A DNA stretch of 64,000 bases, from contig NZ_JAMXQS010000005.1 in assembly GCF_024053505.1 (NCBI RefSeq), forward strand, positions 62,001-126,000, given 5' to 3'. Source of the stretch: Mesorhizobium liriopis. GTDB lineage: Bacteria > Pseudomonadota > Alphaproteobacteria > Rhizobiales > Rhizobiaceae. Shown here piece after piece: positions 34,745 through 43,495 of the stretch; position 1 is the stretch's first letter, and every line of letters begins with the position of its first letter. The notes beneath the pieces were generated by a model. It worked only from the letters and a program-made list of their open reading frames with translations. It was not told where the DNA came from and did not search any database. A program made the translations under genes and the position numbers.

Positions 34745-35698
34745 ATGGTCGAAACGCGAACGCAGGGCATCGCTGAGATGACGGCGGCCATGGTCATTTC
34801 CGGCACCATCGGACTTGTTGTCGTCTTGTCCAAGCAACCGCTTGTGAATGTCGTCTTCTGGCGGTGCGCCGTCGGGGCGGCCACTCTTCTCCTCGTCTGC
34901 GCTACGCTTGGCTTGCTCAAGGGTAGGGTCATTACGTGGGGAAAGGCAGGGCTTGCAGCGCTCGGCGGGGTCGCCATCGTGTCAAACTGGCTGTTTCTAT
35001 TCGCAGCCTACCCGCTGGCCTCGATCTCGATTGCGACTGCCGCCTACAATACGCAGCCATTCATGCTGGTGGCGCTGGGCGCCCTTGTCGTCGGCGAGCG
35101 GCCGAGCCTGGCGAAGGTCCTTTGGCTCGTTGTTGCCTTTGCCGGTATGCTCGCCATCGTGGAGGGGCGCCCAAACGCTGGAGGCGAAACCGGCGGCTAC
35201 CTGGTGGGCGTGGCCTACGCGCTCTGCGCCGCTTTTCTCTATGCGCTCGCGGCGATCGTTGCCAAGGCGCTCAAAGACGTGCCACCCCACCTTATCGCGC
35301 TGATCCAAGTTTCGGTTGGCATTCTAATGCTCGCGCCTTTCGCGGACTTCTCGGCTCTGCCTGTTGATCCAACGGGCTGGCTGTGGCTGCTCATGCTCGG
35401 CATCGTCCACACTGGCCTGATGTATGTCCTCCTCTATGGCGCCATCCAGAAGCTACCGACGAGCCTGACGGGCGCCTTGTCTTTTATCTATCCGATCGTC
35501 GCGCTCATGGTCGACTTTGTCGCCTTCGGGCAGCGTCTCGGGCTCGTCCAGAGCCTCGGCGTCGGCGCCATACTCCTTGCCGCTGCGGGATCGACGCTGG
35601 GTTGGAAAGTCTTCGTAGGCGATCGGTCGATGCGTACTCGAGCCACTGCGGAGATCGATCCTCGAAGCCCTCCCACCGCCGCTAGGCAGGAGACTTGA
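34745..35698 (+). CDS. EamA family (DMT) transporter
   Basis: 317 residues with ten membrane segments in two EamA repeats (first beginning MTAAMVISGTIGLVVVLSKQ, second YLVGVAYALCAAFLYALAAI). Signature 'YALYxxA'-like segments and 'PIVALMVDF' near residue 255 are present. Inner-membrane exporter of an amino acid or metabolite; substrate not predictable. Probably controlled by the divergent Lrp regulator. The last 25 residues are a polar tail. Confidence 0.9.
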   Translation: MVETRTQGIAEMTAAMVISGTIGLVVVLSKQPLVNVVFWRCAVGAATLLLVCATLGLLKGRVITWGKAGLAALGGVAIVSNWLFLFAAYPLASISIATAAYNTQPFMLVALGALVVGERPSLAKVLWLVVAFAGMLAIVEGRPNAGGETGGYLVGVAYALCAAFLYALAAIVAKALKDVPPHLIALIQVSVGILMLAPFADFSALPVDPTGWLWLLMLGIVHTGLMYVLLYGAIQKLPTSLTGALSFIYPIVALMVDFVAFGQRLGLVQSLGVGAILLAAAGSTLGWKVFVGDRSMRTRATAEIDPRSPPTAARQET

Positions 35699-35885
35699 TG
35701 GGAGGTGCGGGACGGTGCCGGCCCGGCTGTTCCGAACGCCTAGCCGCGTTGACGGGAGAGCCCAGGCCCAAATTGCAGACGTTCGTGTTCAAGCAGCTTC
35801 CCCGGCCTAATTCTTTGACCTGTGACTGGCCTGTCTGGCGTTCGGCGCGGTCCACGCAAGGTCAGCCTCATGGAGGCTCAGGTAA

Positions 35886-36113
35886 CTATCCATCCGGTAG
35901 AAGCTGCTTCACCCGCTCGTGCACCACGTCAGCACTGAACGGCTTGCGAAGAAAGATGGCGCCCTCGGGGATATCGCCCGGTCCCGGATCGGCTAAGCCT
36001 GACGCAATGAGTATGCCGATATGCGGACATTCCTCTGCGCACTTGCGCGCTGGGTCGAACCCATCGCGAGGCCCCACCATCTGAACAGTTCCTACCGCAT
36101 GATGGCCAGTCAA
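35886..36113 (-). pseudogene. Response-regulator receiver domain, C-terminal fragment
   Basis: CPHIGILIASGLADPGPGDI and PEGAIFLRKPFSADVVHERV correspond to the second half of a receiver domain, including the conserved Thr/Ser position (ASG) and the KPF lysine. The phospho-acceptor aspartate half is missing; upstream residues are unrelated. Resembles small stand-alone receiver proteins of rhizobia. The region 35699-35885 contains nothing else recognisable. Confidence 0.65.
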
Positions 36114-36145
36114 GTTGCAGACGAGTTGGACCGCGCGAGGTACGC

Positions 36146-36526
36146 TCAGTTCCGACGCGAGGATGGCCGGGCACCCATCTGGTCGAGTGCATCGGCGTTT
36201 CGCCGACCCCAGGCATAAAGCATTTCGACGGGCTCAACGAAGCGTTGTCCCAGTTCGCTCAGGTGATACTCCACCGCTGGCGGCATGGTGCTTTGAACAT
36301 GCCGCGTCAAAAGTCCGCTCGCCTCCAGTTCACGCAGCGTTTGCGTCAGCATTTTCTTGGAGATGCCGGGCAGGCTGCGCAGAAGCACTCCCGTTCTCGC
36401 CGTGCCGCCATGGCGGACATGAAGCGTGTGCAGGATCATGCTCGTCCATTTCGTCGCAAACAGTTCGAGGACCCGGCGCGGCCCGCAGTCCTCACGCCAC
36501 TCCTCGTCAGGCGTGCCCTGTTGCAT
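36146..36526 (-). CDS. HxlR family transcriptional regulator
   Basis: 126 residues. 'CGPRRVLELFATKWTSMILH', then ISKKMLTQTLRELEASGLLT and 'MPPAVEYHLSELG' are the HxlR hallmarks, with the conserved N-terminal Cys. Divergent from a PRISE-like reductase gene 96 bp away, its likely target. Confidence 0.9.
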   Translation of the reverse strand: MQQGTPDEEWREDCGPRRVLELFATKWTSMILHTLHVRHGGTARTGVLLRSLPGISKKMLTQTLRELEASGLLTRHVQSTMPPAVEYHLSELGQRFVEPVEMLYAWGRRNADALDQMGARPSSRRN

Positions 36527-36622
36527 TGAAAGGCTCCTTCTCCTGCCGGGTCACCAAATGGTGCCTTCTGGACGTTGCATGCCTTCGTGCCTAGCTCGCG
36601 TTCTGTCGAGAAGGAACAACCT

Positions 36623-37687
36623 ATGTCAAAAACAGCCTTGGTGGTGGGTGCAAGCGGCATCGTCGGCAGCGCAACGGCTACGCTTCTGCTGGAGAACGGA
36701 TGGACTGTCTACGGGCTTGCGCGTCGCCCGCTTGCGCAGGACGGCGTTGAGCCGATCGCCGCAGACCTCCAGGATGCACAAGCTACGACAATCGCTCTGC
36801 AGAGACTGAAGCCCGACGCCGTCTTCATCACCACTTGGCTTCGTCAGGATTCGGAGGCCGAGAATATCCGCGTCAATGCCGCCATGGTCAGGAACCTGCT
36901 CGATGGCCTGAGGTCGTCTGCGACACCGGCGCGCCATGTCGCGCTGGTCACAGGCCTCAAGCATTACCTCGGGCCGTTCGAAGCCTATGGCAAGGGTATT
37001 TTGCCCCAGACGCCCTTTCGCGAAGCCCAGGGCCGCCTCGATGTGGCAAACTTCTACTATGCGCAAGAGGACGAAGTGTTCGCGGCTGCGAAGCGCGATG
37101 GCTTCCGCTGGAGCGTTCACCGCCCGCACACCGTGATCGGCAAGGCGGTGGGCAATGCCATGAACATGGGCACGACGCTTGCCGTTTATGCCACGCTTTG
37201 CCGAGAAATGGGCCGACCATTCCGCTTTCCCGGCTCGTACGCACAGTGGAACGGGCTGACGGACATGACGGACGCGCGGCAGCTGGCACGCCAGCTTCTC
37301 TGGGCCGCGACCACGCCCGAGGCGACAAACGAGGACTTCAACATCGTCAATGGGGATGTCTTCCGCTGGAAATGGATGTGGGCACAAATCGCCGAATGGT
37401 TCGAGCTTGAACCCGCACCCTTCGACGGCACGATTCAGCCTCTCGAAGAACAGATGAAAGATGACGCGCCTGTCTGGCGGAAGATTGCCGAGCGCGACGG
37501 CCTTGCCGAGCCGGACCTGTCGCGCCTAGCCTCGCCCTGGCACACCGATGCAGATCTCGGGCGGCCGATCGAAGTCGTCACCGACATGAGCAAGAGCCGG
37601 CGTCTCGGCTTCACCGCCTACCAACCGACGGACGATGCGTTCTTCGATCTTTTCGCGCGCCTTCGCACCGATCGCCTGATCCCGTGA
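36623..37687 (+). CDS. SDR family oxidoreductase, PRISE-like (progesterone 5-beta-reductase/iridoid synthase type)
   Basis: 354 residues from the ATG at 36623, preceded by AAGGAACAACCT. The Rossmann motif TALVVGASGIVGSATATLLL is followed by GWTVYGLARRP, typical of the PRISE subgroup. The middle has 'LVTGLKHYLGPFEAYGKG' and a 'SVHRPHTVIGKAVGNAMNMG' stretch (the RPxxxxG position). These NADPH enzymes reduce enones. Probably controlled by the divergent HxlR protein. A short frameshifted gene follows after 11 bp. Confidence 0.88.
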   Translation: MSKTALVVGASGIVGSATATLLLENGWTVYGLARRPLAQDGVEPIAADLQDAQATTIALQRLKPDAVFITTWLRQDSEAENIRVNAAMVRNLLDGLRSSATPARHVALVTGLKHYLGPFEAYGKGILPQTPFREAQGRLDVANFYYAQEDEVFAAAKRDGFRWSVHRPHTVIGKAVGNAMNMGTTLAVYATLCREMGRPFRFPGSYAQWNGLTDMTDARQLARQLLWAATTPEATNEDFNIVNGDVFRWKWMWAQIAEWFELEPAPFDGTIQPLEEQMKDDAPVWRKIAERDGLAEPDLSRLASPWHTDADLGRPIEVVTDMSKSRRLGFTAYQPTDDAFFDLFARLRTDRLIP

Positions 37688-37698
37688 GGAGGACGCAA

Positions 37699-37904
37699 AT
37701 GACAGATAGTTTTGACCGCGCCGACAACGAACACCGTGCGCCCTTGAGGGCAGTGTCTGGGATCAGCTCAAGACTTTCGATCGTATCAACTATGATATCG
37801 CTGGTGACCTAAGCCGGCTGGTCATCCTGCACGACATGCAGCGCTGGCCCGACTTACCGGTGTTCGAAGAAATCGACGGGTTCCGGATTCTGAAGGCATC
37901 CTAA
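37699..37904 (+). pseudogene. Frameshifted small gene downstream of the PRISE-like reductase
   Basis: ATG at 37699 with an ideal AGGAGG 7 bp upstream, right after the reductase stop, opens MTDSFDRADNEHRAPLRA. A plus-one change near 37740 then gives a coding-like C-terminus, SVWDQLKTFDRINYDIAGDL and 'VILHDMQRWPDLPVFEEIDG', ending at the TAA at 37904. The total length (206 bp) is not a multiple of three. Family not recognised. Either a recent frameshift or a sequencing error. Confidence 0.5.
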
Positions 37905-38247
37905 ACTCAAAATATCGCCCTCTCACGCCTCGGCAGCAGTGGCGATTGGGCCGAGAACGGATTGTCTATCTACAAGCGCCCGATCATTTAAAGCTGCCGT
38001 CTGCTCCGGACTCCTTCCCCGCCGTAGACAATATCGGAAACAGCACTCGGCCCATCGGGCAGACTAGGTGCTGGACGCTCCTGCCGAATGGCACGTTGCG
38101 ACTAGTTCGTCATCGGCGCAGAGGACACTCTCGCGCCCACTTCAGCATGCCTCTGCGGAATAGTTTGTATGAGCTTTCAACCCGTTTCCTTAGTGCTGGT
38201 CAGCTGCGTATCTCGTCGGCATCGAAACCCGAACGAGGACGAATGGC
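37905..38247. other. Intergenic with a weak repeat trace
   Basis: Around 37945-37982 the pieces GCAGTGGCGATTGGGCCGAG and AACGGATTGTCTATC recall the 3' half of the interspersed repeat, but match is poor. No gene seen. Confidence 0.3.
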
Positions 38248-38925
38248 ATGAAACTGCAGGACAAGCTCGACACGATCAAGGATGCCTTTGAGAATGGCCG
38301 GTTCCCCCTACGCCCGACTACTGAGCAACTCGCAATCATGGCGCGTGCCACGAAGTCACTGATCGAAAGCGGCCAAGCAGACCGAGCTTTGAAGGCTGGC
38401 GACAGAGCTCCTACTTTCGAACTTAAGGACGCTGACGGCGAGACGATCTCTTCGCGCGATCTTCTAGCCTTGGGACCACTGGTTCTGACCTTCTATCGCG
38501 GTGTCTGGTGCCCATTCTGCAACGAGGACCTAAAAGCCCTCGAAGCCGAGCGACTTGCGATCGAGGCACGTGGCGCGAGGCTCGTTGCTGTCTCCCCGCA
38601 AAGCCAAGCCAACAGCCGCAAGTCAAAGCGCGGCAACGAACTCAGCTTCCCAATTCTAAGCGATACCAACTCGGATCTTGCCGGCGCGTTCGGTATCCGC
38701 TTCACGCTGCCAGACGACCTCATCGAAGTCTACAAGAGCTTCGGCAACGAGCTACCACGCATCAACGACAACCCGGACTGGGTACTGCCGATGCCGGCGC
38801 GCTACGTGATTGGCACAGACGGCACTATCGCCTTCGCAGAAATCAATCCCGACTATACAAAGCGTCCCGAACCTTCGGAACTCCTACCAGTGCTTGACGG
38901 TCTGGGCGTTGGAAAGGTCGCGTAG
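38248..38925 (+). CDS. Peroxiredoxin-like family protein
   Basis: 225 residues. An N-terminal helical region (~50 residues) precedes a thioredoxin fold: GDRAPTFELKDADGETISSR, then FYRGVWCPFCNEDLKALEAE. The CPFC sequence places two cysteines where peroxiredoxins of the AhpC/TSA group have TxxC, as in the peroxiredoxin-like (PrxQ/thiol-oxidoreductase) subgroup. Later 'MPARYVIGTDGTIAFAEIN' is the usual beta-strand end. Cytosolic; probably reduces peroxides. Monocistronic, ended by a strong hairpin. Confidence 0.88.
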   Translation: MKLQDKLDTIKDAFENGRFPLRPTTEQLAIMARATKSLIESGQADRALKAGDRAPTFELKDADGETISSRDLLALGPLVLTFYRGVWCPFCNEDLKALEAERLAIEARGARLVAVSPQSQANSRKSKRGNELSFPILSDTNSDLAGAFGIRFTLPDDLIEVYKSFGNELPRINDNPDWVLPMPARYVIGTDGTIAFAEINPDYTKRPEPSELLPVLDGLGVGKVA

Positions 38926-38933
38926 ACCGGTCA

Positions 38934-38967
38934 GGCTCTGCGACGGCCCGACGGCCGTCGCAGAGCC
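38934..38967. terminator. Bidirectional hairpin between convergent genes
   Basis: GGCTCTGCGACGGCC / GGCCGTCGCAGAGCC, perfect 15-bp stem with a CGAC loop. It lies between the peroxiredoxin stop (38925) and the LysR stop (38990) and can serve both strands, though T-runs are short. Confidence 0.7.
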
Positions 38968-38989
38968 CTTCAACGGGTAGGCAATCACT

Positions 38990-39898
38990 TCACCGTTCCA
39001 GTCGCAGTTCCGGCTCGCGCGCACAGATTTCCGCAAGGAAGTCCACGAAGAGGCGAACGCGAGACGGCATGCGGCGGCCGGATGCTGACAACGCGTGGAT
39101 GGGAGAAGGTGGGGGCGCGTATTGAGAGAGAAGCTCGATCACATCTCCATCCGCCAGGGCGTCGGCGAAAATCCAGCTTCCGCTGTGCGCGACTCCAAGG
39201 CCAGCCATCACAGCGCCGCGCAAGTGCTCAGCGTCGTTGGTGCGAAAAAAGCCAGCAGAATCGACCATCAGTTCGCAATCCGGCGAGTTGAATTGCCAAC
39301 CAATGGCTTCGCCATGGAAGACGTAGGCAATCTTCTCGTGCCCGACAAGGTCGGCAGGCCTCTCCGGTCGGCCACGCTCGCGTACGTATTCGGCGGATGC
39401 GACCGTCATCATCCTCATCGTGCCAATACGCCGAGCAGTCAGAGAGGAATCGGCCAGCTGCCCGATGCGGATTGCAACATCCATGCCTTGACCTATCAAA
39501 TCTACTTGAGAGCCCGAGACACTTATCTCGATCATTACTTCAGGATAGCGGGCCCGGAACTCGCCGAGCTTTGGAACAACGAACATACGTGCGAATGCGG
39601 GCGATGAGGTGATACGTACGAGGCCGGACGGGGCGATCTGTCCGCTCGTCACGCGCTCCTCCGCTGCCGTGAAGGCGTCCAGAAGCTGACGCACGGAATC
39701 GTAATAGTCTAGTCCCGCGGGGGTCACCCTTAAAGCTCGCGAAGTGCGGGTAAGAAGCTGCACCCCGAGTCGCGCTTCGATAGCCGCCACCGTCTTGCTG
39801 ACATATGGTTGACCGATGCCGAGATCGCGGGCTGCCTTCGAAAAGCTGCCGCTCTCGACGACACGGACGAACGCTCGAAGCGCATCGACGCGGTCCAT
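38990..39898 (-). CDS. LysR family transcriptional regulator
   Basis: 302 residues. N-terminal winged HTH MDRVDALRAFVRVVESGSFS, KAARDLGIGQPYVSKTVAAI; the effector domain ends normally ('MPSRVRLFVDFLAEI'). Subgroup resembling CrgA/DsdC-like regulators of oxidoreductases. Not clearly divergent from a target: upstream lies the 3' end of the esterase gene on the same strand. Confidence 0.92.
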   Translation of the reverse strand: MDRVDALRAFVRVVESGSFSKAARDLGIGQPYVSKTVAAIEARLGVQLLTRTSRALRVTPAGLDYYDSVRQLLDAFTAAEERVTSGQIAPSGLVRITSSPAFARMFVVPKLGEFRARYPEVMIEISVSGSQVDLIGQGMDVAIRIGQLADSSLTARRIGTMRMMTVASAEYVRERGRPERPADLVGHEKIAYVFHGEAIGWQFNSPDCELMVDSAGFFRTNDAEHLRGAVMAGLGVAHSGSWIFADALADGDVIELLSQYAPPPSPIHALSASGRRMPSRVRLFVDFLAEICAREPELRLER

Positions 39899-39994
39899 GC
39901 GACTATCCGAACTGCGGATAGAAGTGATGTCCAGAACACGTCCAGACTAACCTAGTCCGGCACGACACACACCAGAGCGGCCCACGTGGAGCCA

Positions 39995-41089
39995 CTATCG
40001 GCTCCCCTTATCGACGTGCTGGCTTACCCACTTCACCAGGATATCGGCGACCTTAAGATTGTTCTTGTCTTGCATGAACATGTGGCTATTCCCCCTAAGC
40101 TTGGTCTCCGGAAGTGAGATGAATGTCATATCGCCACCTGCAGCCTTGATCTGACCCATTTGCCTAAGGCAAGCTGCGTCGGGCTGTTCGCCAAGACGAT
40201 CGCCGACCATCACCAGGATCGGAACCTTTGCCAAGATCTCTACCTGCTCCTTGGCCAAATTGGAGAAGCAACCGGTCTCAAGCTGAATAATGCCCCTGAT
40301 GCCGCCCTTCTGCTTCAGAACAGCCTGGGTCGGGAAACCTGCCGATTGAGAATGACCAACTAGAACGGCGCCGCCAAGGTCATGCGCGAGTGCAGCAACG
40401 TTATTGACAGTCGGGTTGCTCGTTTCCGGCGAGACCAGTTCGCCAAGCAGGCTCGGCACCTGCGTCTCGATCATGTCCGGGATGACCTGCTTGTAGAACT
40501 CTTCGACATGATCCAGTGGAAACTGCACATCGGGCCAACCTTCACCAAGTTTTGGGCCGAAGCGGAACACTTTCCAGGCCATCTCGGAGATGCCGAGGAA
40601 TACCCGAGGCTGCTCGCCGGGGGGTATGGTCCCGTCACGAACCTGATTGAAGACCGTCCCGTTGAACCCCGAGCGTGCACGACCTGTCTGCTCTGCAAGA
40701 TATGTCGGGAAGCCCTGACGGGTGAAGTACTCGTACCATCCCATACGACCGTCGGGTGTGGTCTCCCACTGTTTCGAAGACAGGAGCCCACCGTGCATGA
40801 AAACGATAGGCGTATGGGATGGGTTCGGTGGCGACTGGAACTGAACGTACATCTGATCGACCAAGACTCGGCCGGCTTCGAATGGCTCCCCGAAAACATC
40901 CTTCAACTCGCCCCAACCGGCGTTCTTTGTCTCGACAGCCCTGCCGCCGACGAAGAAGCTGCCTTGGCTCTGAAGAACAAGAGGCTCGGCCGAAGGTTTG
41001 AGATCGGACAGGGCCTGCGCAGAAGCGTTCACTGGGATTGAGGCCAGCACGACGAATGCTGCGCTTCTCAGTAAAGGCAATATGCTCAT
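39995..41089 (-). CDS. Secreted alpha/beta hydrolase (esterase 713-like)
   Basis: 364 residues from the ATG at 41089, preceded by AGGGAGA. Signal peptide SILPLLRSAAFVVLASIPVN, likely cut after ASAQA. The core has HGGLLSSKQWETTPDGRMGW (oxyanion loop and a segment typical of the esterase 713 group), nucleophile Ser in VLVGHSQSAGFPTQ, and a late 'NSHMFMQD' with the catalytic His. The family includes Alcaligenes esterase 713 and related periplasmic esterases. Divergent from a LysR gene at 41223, which probably controls it. Confidence 0.85.
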   Translation of the reverse strand: MSILPLLRSAAFVVLASIPVNASAQALSDLKPSAEPLVLQSQGSFFVGGRAVETKNAGWGELKDVFGEPFEAGRVLVDQMYVQFQSPPNPSHTPIVFMHGGLLSSKQWETTPDGRMGWYEYFTRQGFPTYLAEQTGRARSGFNGTVFNQVRDGTIPPGEQPRVFLGISEMAWKVFRFGPKLGEGWPDVQFPLDHVEEFYKQVIPDMIETQVPSLLGELVSPETSNPTVNNVAALAHDLGGAVLVGHSQSAGFPTQAVLKQKGGIRGIIQLETGCFSNLAKEQVEILAKVPILVMVGDRLGEQPDAACLRQMGQIKAAGGDMTFISLPETKLRGNSHMFMQDKNNLKVADILVKWVSQHVDKGSR

Positions 41090-41222
41090 GATGTCTCCCT
41101 GCGATGACGTGATACAGCTTATGTTCGATGACCGAGCGGTGTGCATTCGCACCGATTGACAAGTGATGGCTGTATGGCCGTCACGAGATTCCGCGTAAAC
41201 TCGCCATCTCCGCATAAGGGCT

Positions 41223-42125
41223 GTGAGATTACGCACCATAGATCACTGGGACGAAGTTCGCATGTTCCTAGCTGTCGCTGAGGGCGGCACGGTGCGTGCA
41301 GCGGCCGACGCGCTCGCCGTCAATCACGCGACGATCATTCGCGGCATTGGACGTTTGGAGGAAAGGCTCAATACCAAGCTCTTCGACAAGCTGCCGTCCG
41401 GCTACAGGTTGACCGATGCAGGGGCCGACATCGTAGAACTGGCCAAGCAGATGGCTATGGCGTCATCTGGGATCGAGGCCAGGATCTTCGGGCGCGATCA
41501 GAGCGTATCCGGCCCGCTGCGGCTCACGCTGCCTGTGTCGTTCGCGACGGACCTGTTGATGCCGAGCCTTGCAGCGTTCAGGACTATGTACCCCGACATC
41601 GCTTTGGAAGTGATCGGGTCGACGTCACTAGCCAACTTGAGCAGCCGGGAAGCGGATGTCGCGCTTCGCGTGGTCGTTGGCGCTCGGACCCCACCAGAGA
41701 ACCTTTATGGCACCAAGCTCGGCGCCTTCCATACGGGGTACTATGTCCATCGAGATCTCCTGACGGACCGTGCGCCTCCCGCCGCGTGGTTGCTAGGTGT
41801 CAACGAGACCGTGCCATCGTCTTGGCAGCCGGGAGGTGGAATCAGGATAGCCGCCGCGCCGATTCGGTTTGCGGAAATGCGATCACAGTTTGAAGCCGCT
41901 CGCACGGGAATGGGAATCTCGCTCCTACCGTGCTTTCTGGGCGACGCCGATCCCCTGCTCGTGCGTGTGCCGGACGCTCCAGTCATACACACGGGTGACA
42001 TATGGTTGCTAACGCATGGCGACACGCGACAAACAAAACGCGTGCGGCTCCTATGTGACCATATCCGTGGGGCCATACGGCGGCACTCTGAACGACTGGC
42101 CGGAAGGCCCGAGAAATGGCCTTGA
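41223..42125 (+). CDS. LysR family transcriptional regulator
   Basis: 300 residues with a GTG start at 41223. HTH: DHWDEVRMFLAVAEGGTVRA, 'ALAVNHATIIRGIGRLEERL'. Effector domain begins GPLRLTLPVSFATDLLMPSL. Divergent from the secreted esterase gene (133-bp gap), its likely target. The long effector domain ends in a basic tail. Confidence 0.9.
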   Translation: MRLRTIDHWDEVRMFLAVAEGGTVRAAADALAVNHATIIRGIGRLEERLNTKLFDKLPSGYRLTDAGADIVELAKQMAMASSGIEARIFGRDQSVSGPLRLTLPVSFATDLLMPSLAAFRTMYPDIALEVIGSTSLANLSSREADVALRVVVGARTPPENLYGTKLGAFHTGYYVHRDLLTDRAPPAAWLLGVNETVPSSWQPGGGIRIAAAPIRFAEMRSQFEAARTGMGISLLPCFLGDADPLLVRVPDAPVIHTGDIWLLTHGDTRQTKRVRLLCDHIRGAIRRHSERLAGRPEKWP

Positions 42126-42212
42126 ACTCGCCTGATCGTTTGCGAGAACTGTGTCGCCCCTTCCGACCCTCTGATGCATTCGACCAGCACACCCAAAGAT
42201 CGCTGGGTGGAT

Positions 42213-42315
42213 TTGGCAATCGCCATCCTTGTAGCCGGATGGCAGCTTGGCGCAAAACGGAATGGCACGTTCTAGTCCGGAAGCGAACCGTCCGGTTTTG
42301 GGCAAAATCGATGGA
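42213..42315 (+). repeat. Interspersed repeat, diverged copy at 42.2 kb
   Basis: GGCAATCGCCATCCTTGTAG, core GGCGCAAAACGGAATGGCAC, and 3' part GCGAACCGTCCGGTTTTGGG. Diverged from the best copies but same order and orientation. Lies between the LysR stop and the minus-strand remnant at 42377. Confidence 0.6.
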
Positions 42316-42376
42316 AAGCTGCCCTTCTGAGGTCCGCTGTCGCAATGCGGCGGGCCACGTTTGTTGCGTTGCCATC

Positions 42377-42520
42377 TACACGAGCAGTTCCTCCCACACG
42401 TGGCGATGCTTGCTGACGACCTCACTCAAACGCTTGGTGACCAGTTCCAGCCACTTGACCGCCTCTTCGTCACTCTCGCGGTCTTGATCCACGAACGAGT
42501 GGTTGGGCAATTTGGCAACT
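42377..42520 (-). pseudogene. C-terminal fragment of an unidentified protein
   Basis: The minus strand reads LPNHSFVDQDRESDEEAVKW, LELVTKRLSEVVSKHRHVWE, ELLV and stop, a convincing helical protein end. No start codon exists before an upstream stop near 42552. Family unknown; probably what is left of a gene lost by deletion. Confidence 0.35.
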
Positions 42521-42586
42521 GAACACGGCCTAGCCGGTTGCCTTACTGATCATGGCTCAAGCAAGCTGAAGGCAGATGGTTCAACA

Positions 42587-43033
42587 ATGGAACAGAAGCC
42601 AATAGAGCCGACCACAAATCCCGTCCTTACCGGCATTCTCGGCCGATGCCCGCAGTGTCAGCGCGGTCATCTGTTCAAAGGCCTGATCAAACTCGCGCCC
42701 AGTTGCGAAGTGTGCGGACTCGATTATTCATTTGCAGATCCAGCAGATGGCCCCGCTTTCTTCTCCATGTCGATTGTGGCCGTCCCGGCGCTCGCATTCG
42801 CGCTTTGGTTTCAGTTCACTTTCGATCCGCCGCTGTGGGCACATCTGCTTGTGACATTGCCGCTCACCATCGGATTGTGCGTAGCACTGCTCCGCCCACT
42901 CAAGGGATGGCTAGTGTGCTCCCAATATTACCACAAGGCAGAAGAAGGCAGTATCGACCACGAATGGCATGCCGAAGCTTTGCGGAAATTCAATGAGGCC
43001 AAAGAGCGAGGCGAGGATGGCCGTGAAAGGTAA
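42587..43033 (+). CDS. DUF983 family membrane protein
   Basis: 148 residues from the ATG at 42587. Two CxxC pairs at the N-terminus (GRCPQCQRGHLFKG and PSCEVCGLDYSFA) form the family's zinc-ribbon-like motif, followed by 'DPADGPAFFSM' and two membrane helices (VPALAFALWFQFTF and LLVTLPLTIGLCVALL). DUF983 genes commonly lie with cytochrome oxidase assembly genes in alphaproteobacteria, and here the first oxidase cluster starts next door on the opposite strand. Function unknown. Confidence 0.88.
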   Translation: MEQKPIEPTTNPVLTGILGRCPQCQRGHLFKGLIKLAPSCEVCGLDYSFADPADGPAFFSMSIVAVPALAFALWFQFTFDPPLWAHLLVTLPLTIGLCVALLRPLKGWLVCSQYYHKAEEGSIDHEWHAEALRKFNEAKERGEDGRER

Positions 43034-43087
43034 CAATCCGCATTTTTGCAACTGGCGCGCAACTAGCCTATTGAATCAGATCATCCG

Positions 43088-43495
43088 TCACTGGAGCGTA
43101 TAGAGATAGGCGGCCATGTTTCGCGCCTCCCCTTCTGTTACACCCTGATCCGGCATTCCATTCCCAGGACTGACTTTCTGTGGCTCTCGGAGCCAGAAGA
43201 CGAGATTATTAGGCTGATTGGAAAGAAGGCCCGCGATTTCGGCGCGTCCTGCAAACCCTTCCAGTGACGGACCGACCTTTCCGTTCGCTTTTGCAATGCC
43301 GGGAATTTCATGACAGCTGCCGCAGCCATAGTGGGACATCAGAGCTTGCGCCGCTTCTGCGTGACCACCAGTCGCCTGCTCGGCAGCAACCCGCGTTCTT
43401 TTTTCTGTTTGAATATAAAATAGAGACAGCGAGACCGTCCCGGCCAAGAAGGCGACAGTGAAAAGAATAAGCATGAATCTGACGCTAGACGGCAT
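43088..43495 (-). CDS. Membrane-anchored cytochrome c
   Basis: 135 residues. N-terminal membrane anchor/signal (SVRFMLILFTVAFLAGTVSL), one haem c site CGSCHEIPG near residue 58 and an axial Met in PGNGMPDQGVTEGEARNMAA. Last gene of the minus-strand oxidase cluster; its start overlaps the end of ctaG by 11 bp. Probably an electron donor to the oxidase. Confidence 0.88.
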   Translation of the reverse strand: MPSSVRFMLILFTVAFLAGTVSLSLFYIQTEKRTRVAAEQATGGHAEAAQALMSHYGCGSCHEIPGIAKANGKVGPSLEGFAGRAEIAGLLSNQPNNLVFWLREPQKVSPGNGMPDQGVTEGEARNMAAYLYTLQ

